From positions 1 to 64,000 of the forward strand of contig BGOU01000007.1 of the NCBI GenBank assembly GCA_003569705.1: a stretch of 64,000 bases of DNA, read 5' to 3'. The DNA is from Nitrosarchaeum sp. (lineage in GTDB: Archaea > Thermoproteota > Nitrososphaeria > Nitrososphaerales > Nitrosopumilaceae). Below, piece after piece: positions 1 to 9,520 of this stretch (position 1 is the first letter of the stretch; each line of letters starts with the position of its first letter). Below the pieces are notes generated by a model. It was not told the DNA's origin. It did not search any database and was given only the letters and a program-made list of their open reading frames with translations. A program made the translations under genes and the position numbers.

Positions 1-276
1 AGACCATGAAAATTAGGCTACAATTTAACGGCAATAATTGAGATCATTGCAAAAAAAGACAAAATCATAGATATTGAAGCAGAGTTATCAAAAATAGAGA
101 ATGTGTGTGGGGTTTATGACATTACAGGAAATACAGATACACTAGTCATTGCAAAATTCAAATCCCGTAACGAATTAAGTGAATTTGTAAAAGGATTAGC
201 GTCAATTCAAAACATAGAAAATACCATCACACATGTTGTTCTAAATACTGCAAAAGAAGACTTTAGATTGACATAA
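1..276 (+). CDS. Lrp/AsnC-type protein, C-terminal ligand-binding (RAM) domain, 5' truncated
   Basis: The frame ending at the TAA at 274-276 reads KLGYNLTAIIEIIAKKDKI, then VYDITGNTDTLVIAKF and a final helix and strand. This is the alpha/beta ligand-binding domain of Lrp/AsnC regulators, which normally follows a DNA-binding HTH; that part would lie left of the window. The frame is blocked by TGA at 7-9. Adding one A to the AAAA run at 8-12 would join the domain to a frame reading DHEKLGYN, typical of the HTH-to-RAM linker, so an indel is likely. Too little upstream sequence is present to prove it. The J-domain gene starts 6 bases downstream. Confidence 0.6.
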
Positions 277-281
277 ACGAA

Positions 282-851
282 ATGAAAAATTTAGACATCA
301 TCATATTAGGCATAATAGTCATAAGCATGATTCAAAATGTTTCAGGGCAATCAGATAATGCTGGAAAAAAATTACAGATGGAATTAATTGTAACTGATGA
401 GCAAAAAGTAATTTTATTTGCCAGTTTTGCATTAGCAGTCATAGGTCTTTTTGTATATCTTGCGAGAGACATAATTCTAAGGAGAAAAACACCATATGAT
501 TCTACAGAATTTGATTCAAAAAATGACAAAACATATGAGAAATATCATTCAGACTGGTCAGATGATTATGAGGAATTTGGATTTAGAAAAAATTCAAAAG
601 AGGATAAAGAATTTAGAAATGCATCTCAGAATTCTTCATTACCAGATTATTATAAGATATTAAAAATTCCACAAAATGCAACACATGAAGAAATAAAAAA
701 ACAATACAGAGAACTTGCAAAAAAAATACATCCAGACAAAACAAAGGAGAAAAAATCAGAAGAAATAATGGTTCAAATCAATAAAGCATATGAAATATTA
801 TCAAATAAAGAATTACGTAAAAAATACGACATTTATCTTAACAAAAATTAA
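282..851 (+). CDS. Membrane-anchored J-domain (DnaJ-like) protein
   Basis: The 189-residue protein has an N-terminal hydrophobic signal or anchor (about 3-22), a second membrane segment (about 43-62), an acidic linker and a C-terminal J domain (about 122-186). The J domain carries the HPD motif at about 150-152 in KKIHPDKTKEKK, which activates Hsp70 (DnaK) ATPase in this family. It has no Gly/Phe region or zinc-finger domain, so it is a type III J protein. If both hydrophobic segments span the membrane, the J domain faces the cytoplasm and would recruit Hsp70 to the membrane; the topology is inferred. Confidence 0.85.
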   Translation: MKNLDIIILGIIVISMIQNVSGQSDNAGKKLQMELIVTDEQKVILFASFALAVIGLFVYLARDIILRRKTPYDSTEFDSKNDKTYEKYHSDWSDDYEEFGFRKNSKEDKEFRNASQNSSLPDYYKILKIPQNATHEEIKKQYRELAKKIHPDKTKEKKSEEIMVQINKAYEILSNKELRKKYDIYLNKN

Positions 852-890
852 TCAGATTCAAGTTTTATCAAAATCATATTTAATTCAATT

Positions 891-1199
891 TTGGATGAAC
901 TTTGTACGCTGTTTATCAAGTTTGTAAATATAGACAAAGTTATTTTTTTATCATTGGTAATAATTTGTGTTGTAATTTTAATTTCACCAAATTCAGTATT
1001 TGGACCCAACATAGTTTTTGACAACAATGGAACAACGGATAGATCATTAACTATTCCTTTTATTTTGTATGCAAATGTATCTGAAAAATATACTCCACCT
1101 CTCGTAGTAGGTGAATTAACAGGTATTGGAGAATTTACAATAGAGACGTCAGACAAAGGGTATTTGAGATTATCAAGATGCAGAACATATTCTAGATGA
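891..1199 (+). CDS. Small secreted protein of unknown function
   Basis: The protein has 102 residues with a hydrophobic segment (about 17-32) ending in a signal-peptidase-like SVFG, then a beta-rich tail that includes a PPLVVGELTG stretch. I recognise no family. An antisense frame at 848-1261 (137 residues, TTG start) is also open across the same DNA. I prefer the plus strand because of its ATG start, its clean signal sequence and an A/T-rich TATA-like stretch near 868-876. The last residues may be out of frame: another frame reads DYQDAEHILDDVSH up to a TGA near 1199, so the true C-terminus is uncertain. Confidence 0.4.
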   Translation: MDELCTLFIKFVNIDKVIFLSLVIICVVILISPNSVFGPNIVFDNNGTTDRSLTIPFILYANVSEKYTPPLVVGELTGIGEFTIETSDKGYLRLSRCRTYSR

Positions 1200-1420
1200 T
1201 GTTTCCCATTGATGTCAATAAGGAATTCAAGTAAATCCAAGTTAATAGACAATAAAAACAAAAAAAAGGATAATTCTATTGAGTCTTTCCAATTAAAACA
1301 ACACCCAAATTTTCAGTTATTATATAATTTTTAGAGGAGATTTTCAAGAAATATAGAAGCATCTTTAAAAATAACAATTAGAATCGATATTTATTGCAAG
1401 AATTTGCAAATCCTCCCATT

Positions 1421-2716
1421 ATGCGAAATGAGATCATGAGCCTAATTGTGGAAAGTGGTATGGATGAAGATTGCTATACAGAGATGCTAGACTATACTAT
1501 CGAATTATTTGAAACACAGGGACTAGGTAGTGATTACTATGGATATCACAATATCACCCACGAGTTAGAAGTTACATATGTTTCACTGTTATCTGCAAAT
1601 CTAAACAGCACTTCAAAAAAATTTTCAGATAATGATTTGAAATATTTGTATACGGCTGCATTATTTCATGATTTTGATCCTCAAAAAAGTGTAGACAAAC
1701 CACACGAAGATAATGTTTTAAAATTTATTTCGATGGACAAAAAATTGAGAAAACTTTTAGATGTTGCAAATTTGGATCTTGAAATAATCAAAGTGTTGAT
1801 ACTCAGGACAACATATCCATGGAGTGGTCAGCTTAAGGAAAATGCAGAACGACAAATTAAAGAATGTTTTAAAAATTCAGAACTAACAAAAAACAATGAA
1901 GCAAAACAAGAACATTTCATGAATTTGGGATGGTATCTTTCAGTAGTAGATAGAATTAGCGGTTATGCAATTGGGGATTTTACAAAAGCTATGGAAATGG
2001 CAAAAATGAACGCACATGCTTTAGCATGGAGACCGTCACTGATTGTGAGAAGTTCGGTAGCATATTTTGAAGAACTATTAAACAAAGAAACTGAAATGTG
2101 TCAGTTTATTTTAAAATCATTGCCAAAACATATGAGAAAGAATTTTTACGATACAGTATTATCATTTATGAATATCAGACAACAAGAAATTAGCATACAA
2201 GCAAATTATACATATGATAACTTGAAATTAGTTCCAACTATTGAAAAAATAGACACCCGTAAAGACCCTGAATTTATCAAATCGATATACTCAATATTTT
2301 TAGAGTTACCAAAACCACTTCAATTTGCAAAAGATAATTTTGAAAACTCGGTAAAAGATCAAAACATAATTCTCAACACCCTCAGATTAAATGACTGCAA
2401 GGGAGAAATCATAGGATTCACCAAAGGCGGACCATTGGAAAATTATAGATTAAGACCAGAAATAAGAGATGAAAATTATGGCCTTAACAATACAATATTT
2501 TTAGAACCTTTAGCGTTAAAAATGGGATATTGGGGATTAAAAGGAGGGAGTGAAATGCGTCACATGTTTATCATGCAGGCTCATGCTAAAAAATACAAGT
2601 ATTTGACCAGTTTTGCATTAAGGGACGTAATAAAAGCCAGAGCAGATAAAGAAGGTGCAGAATTTGTAACAAAATTTGACCCAGAACGATGGGATTACTA
2701 TAGAGTTAAAATTTAA
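1421..2716 (+). CDS. HD-domain protein (HD/PDEase superfamily)
   Basis: A histidine pair (YHNITHE, residues 52 and 56 counted from the upstream TTG at 1394) is followed by LFHDFDP (His92-Asp93) and a later VVDRISGY. This is the metal-binding arrangement of HD superfamily phosphohydrolases. The C-terminal 170 or so residues form a second part that I do not recognise. The ATG at 1421 is preferred; TTG at 1394 would add nine residues. The substrate cannot be told from sequence. It is monocistronic between a 190-base gap and a secreted-protein gene. Confidence 0.7.
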   Translation: MRNEIMSLIVESGMDEDCYTEMLDYTIELFETQGLGSDYYGYHNITHELEVTYVSLLSANLNSTSKKFSDNDLKYLYTAALFHDFDPQKSVDKPHEDNVLKFISMDKKLRKLLDVANLDLEIIKVLILRTTYPWSGQLKENAERQIKECFKNSELTKNNEAKQEHFMNLGWYLSVVDRISGYAIGDFTKAMEMAKMNAHALAWRPSLIVRSSVAYFEELLNKETEMCQFILKSLPKHMRKNFYDTVLSFMNIRQQEISIQANYTYDNLKLVPTIEKIDTRKDPEFIKSIYSIFLELPKPLQFAKDNFENSVKDQNIILNTLRLNDCKGEIIGFTKGGPLENYRLRPEIRDENYGLNNTIFLEPLALKMGYWGLKGGSEMRHMFIMQAHAKKYKYLTSFALRDVIKARADKEGAEFVTKFDPERWDYYRVKI

Positions 2717-2856
2717 TTATTAATTAGAAACTTTTCAAATGCTAAATGCAACACATCATTATATTATATCAAAAATTTGTAATGTGAATTAAACCAATTA
2801 GATCAAGATAAAGTGTAGAAATGCTTTATTAACAAAAAAATGGCCAGAAAATCATA

Positions 2857-3300
2857 ATGAAGCAAATTGGTGTTATTTTTGGGATTATGCTAGCATTCAC
2901 AGTTTTAATTAATCCTGTATTTGCAATAACACCATTAGACAGAGTAGATATTACAAATCCGCGACTTGAAAATACAGTAGGTACTAAAATATCAGATCAA
3001 GTCAATGTAAATCAACAAGTTCAGATTTCGGCAGATATCAAAAATAATCAAGGTAAGTCTCAAGATTTTTACTATCTTATTCAAGTTAAAACTCAAAACG
3101 GTGTTGTCGTATCATTTCAGTGGATAAAGGGGAAACTTGATCCTGGACAAATTTTTAAAACTGCATTATCATGGACACCAAAGGTATCGAATGAATACAC
3201 AGCTGAGATTTTCGTATGGGATATAACAGTAGATTCAAAGACCAAAACATGGCAAGTTGACCCATTAGCAGAACATGTGATTTTGAAAATAACTAGTTAA
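2857..3300 (+). CDS. Secreted protein with a CARDB/Ig-like beta domain
   Basis: The 147-residue protein starts with a clear signal peptide (residues 1-23, ending VFA). The remainder is beta-rich, with NQQVQISADIKNNQGKSQDF and WDITVDSKTKTW. The 'VNQQVQISADIKNNQ...F.Y..QV' pattern is that of CARDB or Ig-like domains common in thaumarchaeal exported proteins. It is probably surface-associated or periplasm-like. It has no membrane anchor and no catalytic motif. The domain assignment is by pattern only. Confidence 0.65.
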   Translation: MKQIGVIFGIMLAFTVLINPVFAITPLDRVDITNPRLENTVGTKISDQVNVNQQVQISADIKNNQGKSQDFYYLIQVKTQNGVVVSFQWIKGKLDPGQIFKTALSWTPKVSNEYTAEIFVWDITVDSKTKTWQVDPLAEHVILKITS

Positions 3301-3469
3301 CAATAATTATTTACATCATATGATCATTTTAGAAAGCGTCACAAAATTATGAAAACTGTCAGACGTAAAAAATGTCGTTTTTAGGTATGAAATTAAGATC
3401 AGAGGTTTGCCTCATAGTAAAAAAAGTTTAACAAGATCTCGCTAATAGAACCACGTGCCTAATATTATT

Positions 3470-3613
3470 ATGACAATAGGATATTGCGTAAAGTGCCGAG
3501 ACAAAAGAGATATTGACGGCGCCAAACCATACACCATGAAAAATGGCAAACCAGCTTTAAAAGGCACCTGCCCAAAATGCAGTACAGCTATTTTTAGAAT
3601 TGGTAGAGGCTAG
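3470..3613 (+). CDS. DUF5679-like zinc-ribbon microprotein
   Basis: A 47-residue protein, MTIGYCVKCRDKRDIDGAK..., has CVKC near the N-terminus and CPKC near the C-terminus, separated by a conserved-looking KPYTMKNGKPALKGT stretch. That is the pattern of the DUF5679 single zinc ribbon found widely in archaea. The function is unknown; nucleic-acid or protein binding is usual for such ribbons. The ATG lies in a short gap between convergent neighbours. Confidence 0.75.
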   Translation: MTIGYCVKCRDKRDIDGAKPYTMKNGKPALKGTCPKCSTAIFRIGRG

Positions 3614-3632
3614 ACATTCTCAACGAGATAAA

Positions 3633-3902
3633 CTAGTAATGCCATTCAGTAGTTAGTCCATTCCATAGCGAACGCAATGAGGATGGATCTTTTTCTATTT
3701 CCTGAATAATTCTATTTTTTAATGAAAAGAAGAAATTTTCAAGAGCATCAATTCCACCATCCAAAAAAAGCTCTTGACCTATATCCGTAATTCTTTTCTT
3801 TTTTTCTATCACATCAGGAGATTCAGGATTTTGCAAACAAAACATCATCAGATCCATCAATTCTTCTTCAAGCATAAAGTCCAATGATAAAATGAACTTC
3901 AT
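3633..3902 (-). CDS. Small conserved-looking hypothetical protein
   Basis: An 89-residue, mostly helical, acidic protein (MKFILSLDFMLEEELMDLMM...). It has no cysteine cluster and no membrane segment beyond a weak hydrophobic N-terminus. I do not recognise it. It converges with the zinc-ribbon gene 20 bases away and has an A/T-rich region upstream consistent with its own promoter. Confidence 0.5.
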   Translation of the reverse strand: MKFILSLDFMLEEELMDLMMFCLQNPESPDVIEKKKRITDIGQELFLDGGIDALENFFFSLKNRIIQEIEKDPSSLRSLWNGLTTEWHY

Positions 3903-4221
3903 AATAAATATAAAGCATGAACAATTAGAAACATAAATCTTGAATGAAAAGTGAGAATTTTGTATCAGATTAAATTTAGAAAAACAAGAAAATGAAAGAC
4001 AGCATAAACATGTTCATTGAAATTCTCACAAGTCGCCAAGTCGTCTTTCATTAAATTAGTTCATTCTACTACAAACTTAAGATTAACTGTATGTCAATTA
4101 CTATCTAACACACAGATACGGTAATTTCGTAGATATGATGCAAATACTGTAAAAACAAAAAGAACAAAATCCAGTCTTACATCAGATAAAAAAGTAAACA
4201 AATGTTGATAAATTTGAAATA
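3903..4221. other. Intergenic region with a 10-bp inverted repeat
   Basis: No convincing reading frame is seen. At 3991-4000 the sequence aatgaaagac is matched by its exact reverse complement gtctttcatt at 4043-4052, separated by 42 bases. The spacer also holds a near direct repeat, aagtcgcc / aagtcgtc. This could be a structured RNA, a terminator of the minus-strand SOD gene or a protein site. No long T-tract follows on the strand examined. Confidence 0.4.
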
Positions 4222-4844
4222 CTAGTCAGATAGTTCGGAGAATCTATTTCCAACATAATCCCAATTCACTACATTCCACCATGCAGCAATATAGTCAGAT
4301 CGCTTATTTTGATATTTTAGATAATAAGCATGCTCCCATACATCTAATCCCAAAAGAGGTATTTTTCTTATTGACCATGGACTGTCTTGATTAGACGTAG
4401 TAATCATTTCTATTTTGTTAAAAGTTTGATTGAACACAAGCCAACACCATCCACTACCCTCAATGGACATGGCTTTGTTTGAAAATTCTTTTTTAAAATT
4501 TTCAAAGTTATTAAAATACACATCAATTGAATCACCCAATTTACCACCAGGACTTCCTTCATTTTTGGAGTCATTGTTTCCCAAAATAATTTATGATTTT
4601 CAAAGCCACCACCGAAAAAATTAACTTCGCTTCGGACAGATTCAGGAATAGCTGTCAGATCAAATAAAACAGAGGTGATGTATTGTGGATGAAATTCGCT
4701 AGAAATTTTTGCGAGTGTTTTGTTTAAGCCATCAACATATGCTTGATGATGTTTTTGATGATGAATTTCCATGGTTTGTGTATCAATATGCGGTTCAAGT
4801 TCATCATATCCATAAGGTAATCGGGGTAATTCGTATTTGACCAT
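4222..4844 (-). CDS. sod: Superoxide dismutase, Fe/Mn family (one-base frameshift)
   Basis: Converts superoxide to oxygen and peroxide in the cytoplasm. The N-terminal frame (4844 down to about 4566) has the iron/manganese-site helix MEIHHQKHHQAYV and FENHKLFWETM. The C-terminal frame (from about 4562 to 4222) has GSGWCWLVFN and the metal-binding DVWEHAYYLKYQN. The two parts join exactly if one A is added to the run that is TTTTT on the plus strand at 4562-4566, giving TPKNEGSPGG. The merged protein of about 207 residues is normal size for the family. The Fe or Mn choice cannot be made by eye. Confidence 0.88.
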
Positions 4845-4899
4845 ACTCTAATCAAATAAAGTCCACATATATTTTCCAAGTGTAAAATTAAAAATAGGG

Positions 4900-6623
4900 T
4901 TATTTTGATCTTATTTTATCATGAATTTGTGCAAGAATTAATTCTGCCTTGTCTTTGTTTTCATAGGTGTCAGCAGTTTCATCCATAATAGAATCAATTT
5001 CATAACTTTTATCCACCAAAATATTTGCAACATGATCATCGAGGGTACCATTTCCAATAAGATAATATGCAAAGACAGTGTTCTTTTGACCAATTCTGTG
5101 CAATCGATCTTCTGCTTGTCTATGAATTGCAGGACTCCAATCCAGTTCTGCAAAAATTACATATTTGGCACGAGTCAGATTAATTCCTACGTTTCCAGCT
5201 CTTAGACCAGCTATCATCAATTTTGATTCTCCTCTTTGGAATTTGTCAATTTGTTCTTGACGGAATTTATCAGATTGACCACCAATAATAGAAACAGGAG
5301 AGAATTCTTCGAGACTATCATGTAGTAGTTTATGAATAACTTTATGATGACAAAAAACCACTACGCTTTCTTCTATTTCCATAATATTTTTAACAAAATT
5401 AATTACATGAGGTAATTTTGCAACACCTGCAATTTGTCTTTCACTTTGAATTGCTCTTTGATATGAGGCAGACTTGTCAAAAGCAGTTTCAGCGTTTTTT
5501 TGTTCTTCTTCTAATTTAGTCCATATTTTTCCTAGTTCACCAAAGTAATAATCAGTATCAGCGTCAATTACCTCTTTGTAACGAACTTTATCTTTTAATT
5601 CCTTAAGAACGTCAGATTTTTTTCGTCTTAGCATGACATGTTTTTGTAATTCATTTCGAAGTGATGCTCTTTTATTTTCAAGTACGATTGCCTTGCCTTT
5701 GTCATTAACATAACAAAAGTATTCACAAAATTCTTTAAAACTACCAAGCAGTCCAGGTCTTAGAATATCCACAATTGGCCAAATTTCAGAACCTCTATTG
5801 AAAATGGAGTACCAGAAAGACCAATTCTATAAGAAAGAGATGGTAATGCAGCTAATTTTTTAACAGCCTTGTATTTTTGGGTTGTCTTTGATCTTAAGTT
5901 ATGAACCTCATCACATACGATAGTTCGAATATTAAGTTTTGATAAATCAGAGAGACGTTTGTAAAGTAATTCATAATTTATTATGTAAAAATCAGTTACA
6001 GGAAGATCTTTTGACTTTCCAGTTCGTATAATAGTTGACGTGGAAGATTCAGATTCTATGATTCGTCCATTTCTACTTTTTTTCTTCATAAATTTGGAAA
6101 TTTCTCTTTCCCAATTATTTAGTGTCACTAGTGGTGCTACAACTAGTACTGGAAAAGTTTGTTTTTCAGTAGCAACATAAGATAAAGTCTGTACAGTTTT
6201 CCCAAGACCCATTTCATCTGCAAGTAATGCGTTACCAGATGATTTTAACAAGAAATCCAATCCCTCTTTTTGAAAATTCAGTAATTTTCCTCTGAATTGT
6301 TCTCCAGCTTTTGCACGATGTAAATTGTATTTGATTGGTGGAAGTGTGGGTTTTGGAGTATATGTTTTTACGATTTTTCTTTGCCATGCAGATTTGGATA
6401 AAATTTCAAGTGGGTATCTATCCATGATTAATTTGATCTGCTTTACACTTTCAACACTGTCAGGAATTATCACCTCATCGATATTTTCACCATACCATGC
6501 TTCAGGCACTAGTCTTGAAATCATACTTACTGCACGCTGACCGGTAATTTTCCAACTCCAAATTTTTGAGTATTTATCCAAAACATACTCTAATGTTCCA
6601 AAGTTTTCCATGGATGTCGCCAT
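4900..6623 (-). CDS. SNF2-family DEAD/H-box helicase (one-base frameshift)
   Basis: A double-stranded DNA translocase or remodelling ATPase. The first frame (6623 to about 5805) contains Walker A DEMGLGKT (136-143) and DEVH (238-241). The second frame (to 4900) contains GINLTRAKYVIFAELDW and the RQAEDRLHRIGQ arginine-finger motif. Both are signatures of Snf2/Rad54-type proteins. The frames overlap at 5760-5772. One extra T in the run shown as aaaa at 5801-5804 gives GTPFFNRGSEIWPIVDILRPG, the expected continuation of motif III. The N-terminal 100 residues are not recognised. The merged length is about 574 residues. Confidence 0.88.
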
Positions 6624-6769
6624 AATTTGTCGATAGAATATTTTTTTGCCTTATGAATCTTGATGTTTCTTACGATCAGACGATTAAACTTCAAAAATCT
6701 ACAATAGTTAAAATATGAATGAATTCATAGATTTAGGCACTAAAATTCGAAGTAGAGCATACATTGAGA

Positions 6770-6904
6770 TTAATGAGGTTTATCGACAGGGTGAGGTTTT
6801 GTGTTTTCATCATGGCAGTCACAGTGACAAAGATGAGTCTCATGGTTGTTTACACAGTCAATACATTCATAGTGTTTTCTAGTTTCACACGCAGCACAAA
6901 TCAT
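6770..6904 (-). CDS. Cys/His-rich microprotein
   Basis: A 44-residue protein, MICAACETRKHYECIDCVNN followed by HETHLCHCDCHDEN, with three CxxC/CxC pairs and several His. It is likely a zinc- or iron-binding mini-protein. An upstream in-frame ATG at 6973 would overlap the preceding gene by 17 bases, so the internal ATG at 6904 is favoured. It is probably cotranscribed with the upstream gene at 6957-7616. A Cys-rich relative in style appears at 48941-49039. Confidence 0.55.
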   Translation of the reverse strand: MICAACETRKHYECIDCVNNHETHLCHCDCHDENTKPHPVDKPH

Positions 6905-6956
6905 ACTTGCAGTAAAATGAAGATGAATTTGTATTTTTTCTATTTTAACTGCGACG

Positions 6957-7616
6957 TTAGTATTCCACTTCACTTCTTTGAAGTAGTTTATCAGTTAGAT
7001 CGACATACCCTTGGGGATCAAGCTCTTTGGCAAATCCCTTATCTATATTTATTAAATAAATTGAGTGTAAATGGGCATTTAAGATATCAGTATATGAGAT
7101 TGGAGGATTTTTGTAATATCTATCACATAGAACTTTGATTTTTTTTACGTCGGATTCATTTCTTGCATTTGGTGGAATAAGAAAGGTTTTTGGTATTGGA
7201 ATAAGTCCTATCACGGGAGTTGCCAAAGAAAATTTTGAGCAGTGTTGACTATACCTAGCAATTTTACTCATGATTCTTGCAGTGAAATAATCAATAGTAT
7301 CCATGGCATGATCAGGGGGGGTAAAACCAGTTTCAATTTCAACAATGGTATTTCCACCACCTTTTTTTGCAAAAATATCACACACTAAAATATCAGAGAT
7401 TTGTTTTTCCACTTCCACTGAATGACCACGAGCAATTAGATTGGATGCACATATCAGCTCTAAAACAGAGTGATTTATTTTTACAAGATTTTTTTGATAT
7501 AGTTCTATTAATTGCTGACGTACGTAGTTAAGTTTTGGCAAATCAGTTTCTTTCAAATTTTTAGATAGTTTATCAGTTACTTCATAAACATCGTTACGGA
7601 ATTTTTCTAAATCCAT
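6957..7616 (-). CDS. Conserved protein with possible PD-(D/E)XK nuclease-like core
   Basis: The 219-residue protein contains VLELICASNLIARGHSVEVE, LVCDIFAKKGG and TIVEIETGF, followed by a helix ARIMSKIARY. Glu, then Asp, then ExE after a strand, then a basic helix, is the layout of restriction-like PD-(D/E)XK folds. It could also be a non-catalytic member. I know no named family. Fold detection by eye is weak evidence. Confidence 0.5.
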   Translation of the reverse strand: MDLEKFRNDVYEVTDKLSKNLKETDLPKLNYVRQQLIELYQKNLVKINHSVLELICASNLIARGHSVEVEKQISDILVCDIFAKKGGGNTIVEIETGFTPPDHAMDTIDYFTARIMSKIARYSQHCSKFSLATPVIGLIPIPKTFLIPPNARNESDVKKIKVLCDRYYKNPPISYTDILNAHLHSIYLINIDKGFAKELDPQGYVDLTDKLLQRSEVEY

Positions 7617-7662
7617 GTATTGTTAATTACTGAGTGTAGGTGTTTAAGAAGGTGTCAGGGTT

Positions 7663-8808
7663 TTAGAACTTGACAAATCTATTGGAAAAGGACTTACTAA
7701 TAACCAAAATAGACATAATTGAGCCAATTAGAATCAAAAGAGTAACAGAGCCAAATTCAGGTACGATATGAGGTTGAATAAGTGGATCACTTGTTAGAGT
7801 GAACATTGTTTTGAATTGTCTAGTCTCAGTACCACTTTGAACTTTTAGAATATAGTCACCGTCTTGTTTTAAGAGTGGACTTTCAGTGTTTAGTTCAAAA
7901 GAAAAATTTCCATCAACATCAGAAGATAATTGTTGAATAGTAACAACGTTTCCAATAGGATTAGTTACGACAATCAGTACGGGGGCAATAGTGTTTTGTG
8001 GTTTCAAGTATCCATTTATTTTGATAGTGGAGTGATGATCATAAAGCTGCAAGTCAGTCCAGACAGTTAATGGAAACATCTCTTTGTAAAGATCAATTTC
8101 ATATGAGTGAATTTGAACACATGCAGTACATGTAGTTTCAGATTTGGTAGATGATGTGCCATCAACATCAATTCCAATTGAGGATGATAACTGTGAATCA
8201 GATATAGAACTTGTCGAATATTCACCACGCTCTTTGATTGATTCTGCTGTGCTCACCTCTAATGCATCTTGAACCAGAACTACCATATTGTTTCGATGAG
8301 AATCCCATGCTGAAAATACAACATCGGATGCATCAAACTCTTTTGCAAATGTTACATTAAATGTAAATAAAACCTTGTTTGCCTGAATTGTTTGCTCTAC
8401 GGTTCCATCAGATATTATTCCATTGGGGTTGATTATATGGGTGCCTTTGTTACTATCCCATATTATTGAAGTTTCAGTAGAGTCATTCATGGTGCGAGTG
8501 CCGTGTATGTTCACATACATCTCTACATGCCTCACATTCTGCGGTCCTTCATCCTCATACAATAACAATTTTATCTTAACTGGCTCGCCAGGTGTAACTG
8601 TCGTAGTCAAGACAGGACTGTTCAGCTGTTTTGCAGTAAATGATGTATCTCCAATAGATACTGGATAGTCTGCATCACCAAATGTCGTTACAATTGATGG
8701 AGAAGTTCTAGCTCCATTAGCATTAACAGAAGCATAAGCAATATCAGTCATACCAGCAATTAAAAATACAATTACTGTTGCGGATAATAATAAAACAATA
8801 GGTTTCAT
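7663..8808 (-). CDS. Secreted surface protein with PEFG-CTERM anchor
   Basis: The 381-residue protein has a signal peptide (1-26, ending AYA), a beta-rich ectodomain, and a C-terminal VPEFGSVTLLILIGSIMSIL then a basic SNRFVKF tail. This is the PEFG-CTERM sorting signal known in Nitrosopumilus-type archaea, thought to be processed by an archaeosortase. A CTACVQIH motif and an Ig-like GYLKPQNTIAPVLIVVTNP segment with Asn-rich sequons suggest a glycosylated cell-wall protein. It stands alone with long flanking gaps. Confidence 0.8.
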   Translation of the reverse strand: MKPIVLLLSATVIVFLIAGMTDIAYASVNANGARTSPSIVTTFGDADYPVSIGDTSFTAKQLNSPVLTTTVTPGEPVKIKLLLYEDEGPQNVRHVEMYVNIHGTRTMNDSTETSIIWDSNKGTHIINPNGIISDGTVEQTIQANKVLFTFNVTFAKEFDASDVVFSAWDSHRNNMVVLVQDALEVSTAESIKERGEYSTSSISDSQLSSSIGIDVDGTSSTKSETTCTACVQIHSYEIDLYKEMFPLTVWTDLQLYDHHSTIKINGYLKPQNTIAPVLIVVTNPIGNVVTIQQLSSDVDGNFSFELNTESPLLKQDGDYILKVQSGTETRQFKTMFTLTSDPLIQPHIVPEFGSVTLLILIGSIMSILVISKSFSNRFVKF

Positions 8809-9262
8809 CTAGTTTTATTCCATCATAATTGCATATTTATAATTATATTATTACAAAGCCACTGTAGAAACTAGACAATTGCCTCGCCTATTAAAATAAA
8901 AAATATTTTGTACAAAAAGGCAAAGAATCAATCACGTTAGTATCATTAATGGCTGTCAAATATTCAAATTATCGTGTTTTCCATTCATATCTAGATTGGC
9001 AATCTCTCTACTGTTTTGAATTTTCCATATAGTTAATAGATTTAATCATAATAATTCAAAGACAAACAATACTTGATCATGTGAATACAACATTATTTTA
9101 AAAAATCTATTTGACACATAACAATAATCTTCTCATTACGGAGAACGATATGTTCAAACTAAAAATGATTAGATTGAGATACTCCAGATAGAATTAATTT
9201 TACAATTAATCATAATTAGAAAAAATAAAGCACATACAATCAAAACAAATATCAAACAAAAT
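8809..9262. other. 454-base gap without a recognisable gene
   Basis: All frames are short and the base composition is very AT-rich. A small inverted repeat, attaatt...aattaat, lies near 9191-9208 next to the SWIM-protein terminus. The part near 8830-8860 probably holds the promoter of the PEFG-CTERM gene (TATA-like aattatatta on the minus side). I see no tRNA-like or C/D-box pattern. Confidence 0.4.
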
Positions 9263-9502
9263 CTACAATTCTTTTTTGAAAATTCTTATTGCTTCCAAGT
9301 GAGAACAGTTTGCTTTTAATCCCTTACCATGATGAAATTTGTAAAAATTTTTGAACCCAGGACATTCGCAAGTATCAGATGTCACAAAATAAGATTTCTC
9401 AGGATCAGATGAAGATTTTATTTGATACAAGTCATCGTCAACTTTAACAACACCTCCATTTTCAACTAGTTTTTTGGCTTTTCGTATAGTACTTGCACTC
9501 AT
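9263..9502 (-). CDS. SWIM-type zinc-finger small protein
   Basis: The 79-residue protein has TCECPGFKNFYKFHHGKGLKANCSH in its C-terminal half, matching CxCx(n)CxH, the SWIM zinc finger (written here as CECP...ANCSH). The N-terminus, STIRKAKKLVENGGVVKVDD, is a short helix and beta hairpin. Stand-alone SWIM proteins are common in thaumarchaea and are presumed nucleic-acid- or protein-binding. The next gene upstream ends 18 bases away on the same strand. Confidence 0.75.
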   Translation of the reverse strand: MSASTIRKAKKLVENGGVVKVDDDLYQIKSSSDPEKSYFVTSDTCECPGFKNFYKFHHGKGLKANCSHLEAIRIFKKEL

Positions 9503-9520
9503 AATATAATTATCACACAG

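Noticed and set aside
6764-7138. 124-residue plus frame
   Set aside because: It is antisense to two better-supported minus genes, and its hydrophobic, Cys-rich content mirrors the Cys protein on the other strand.
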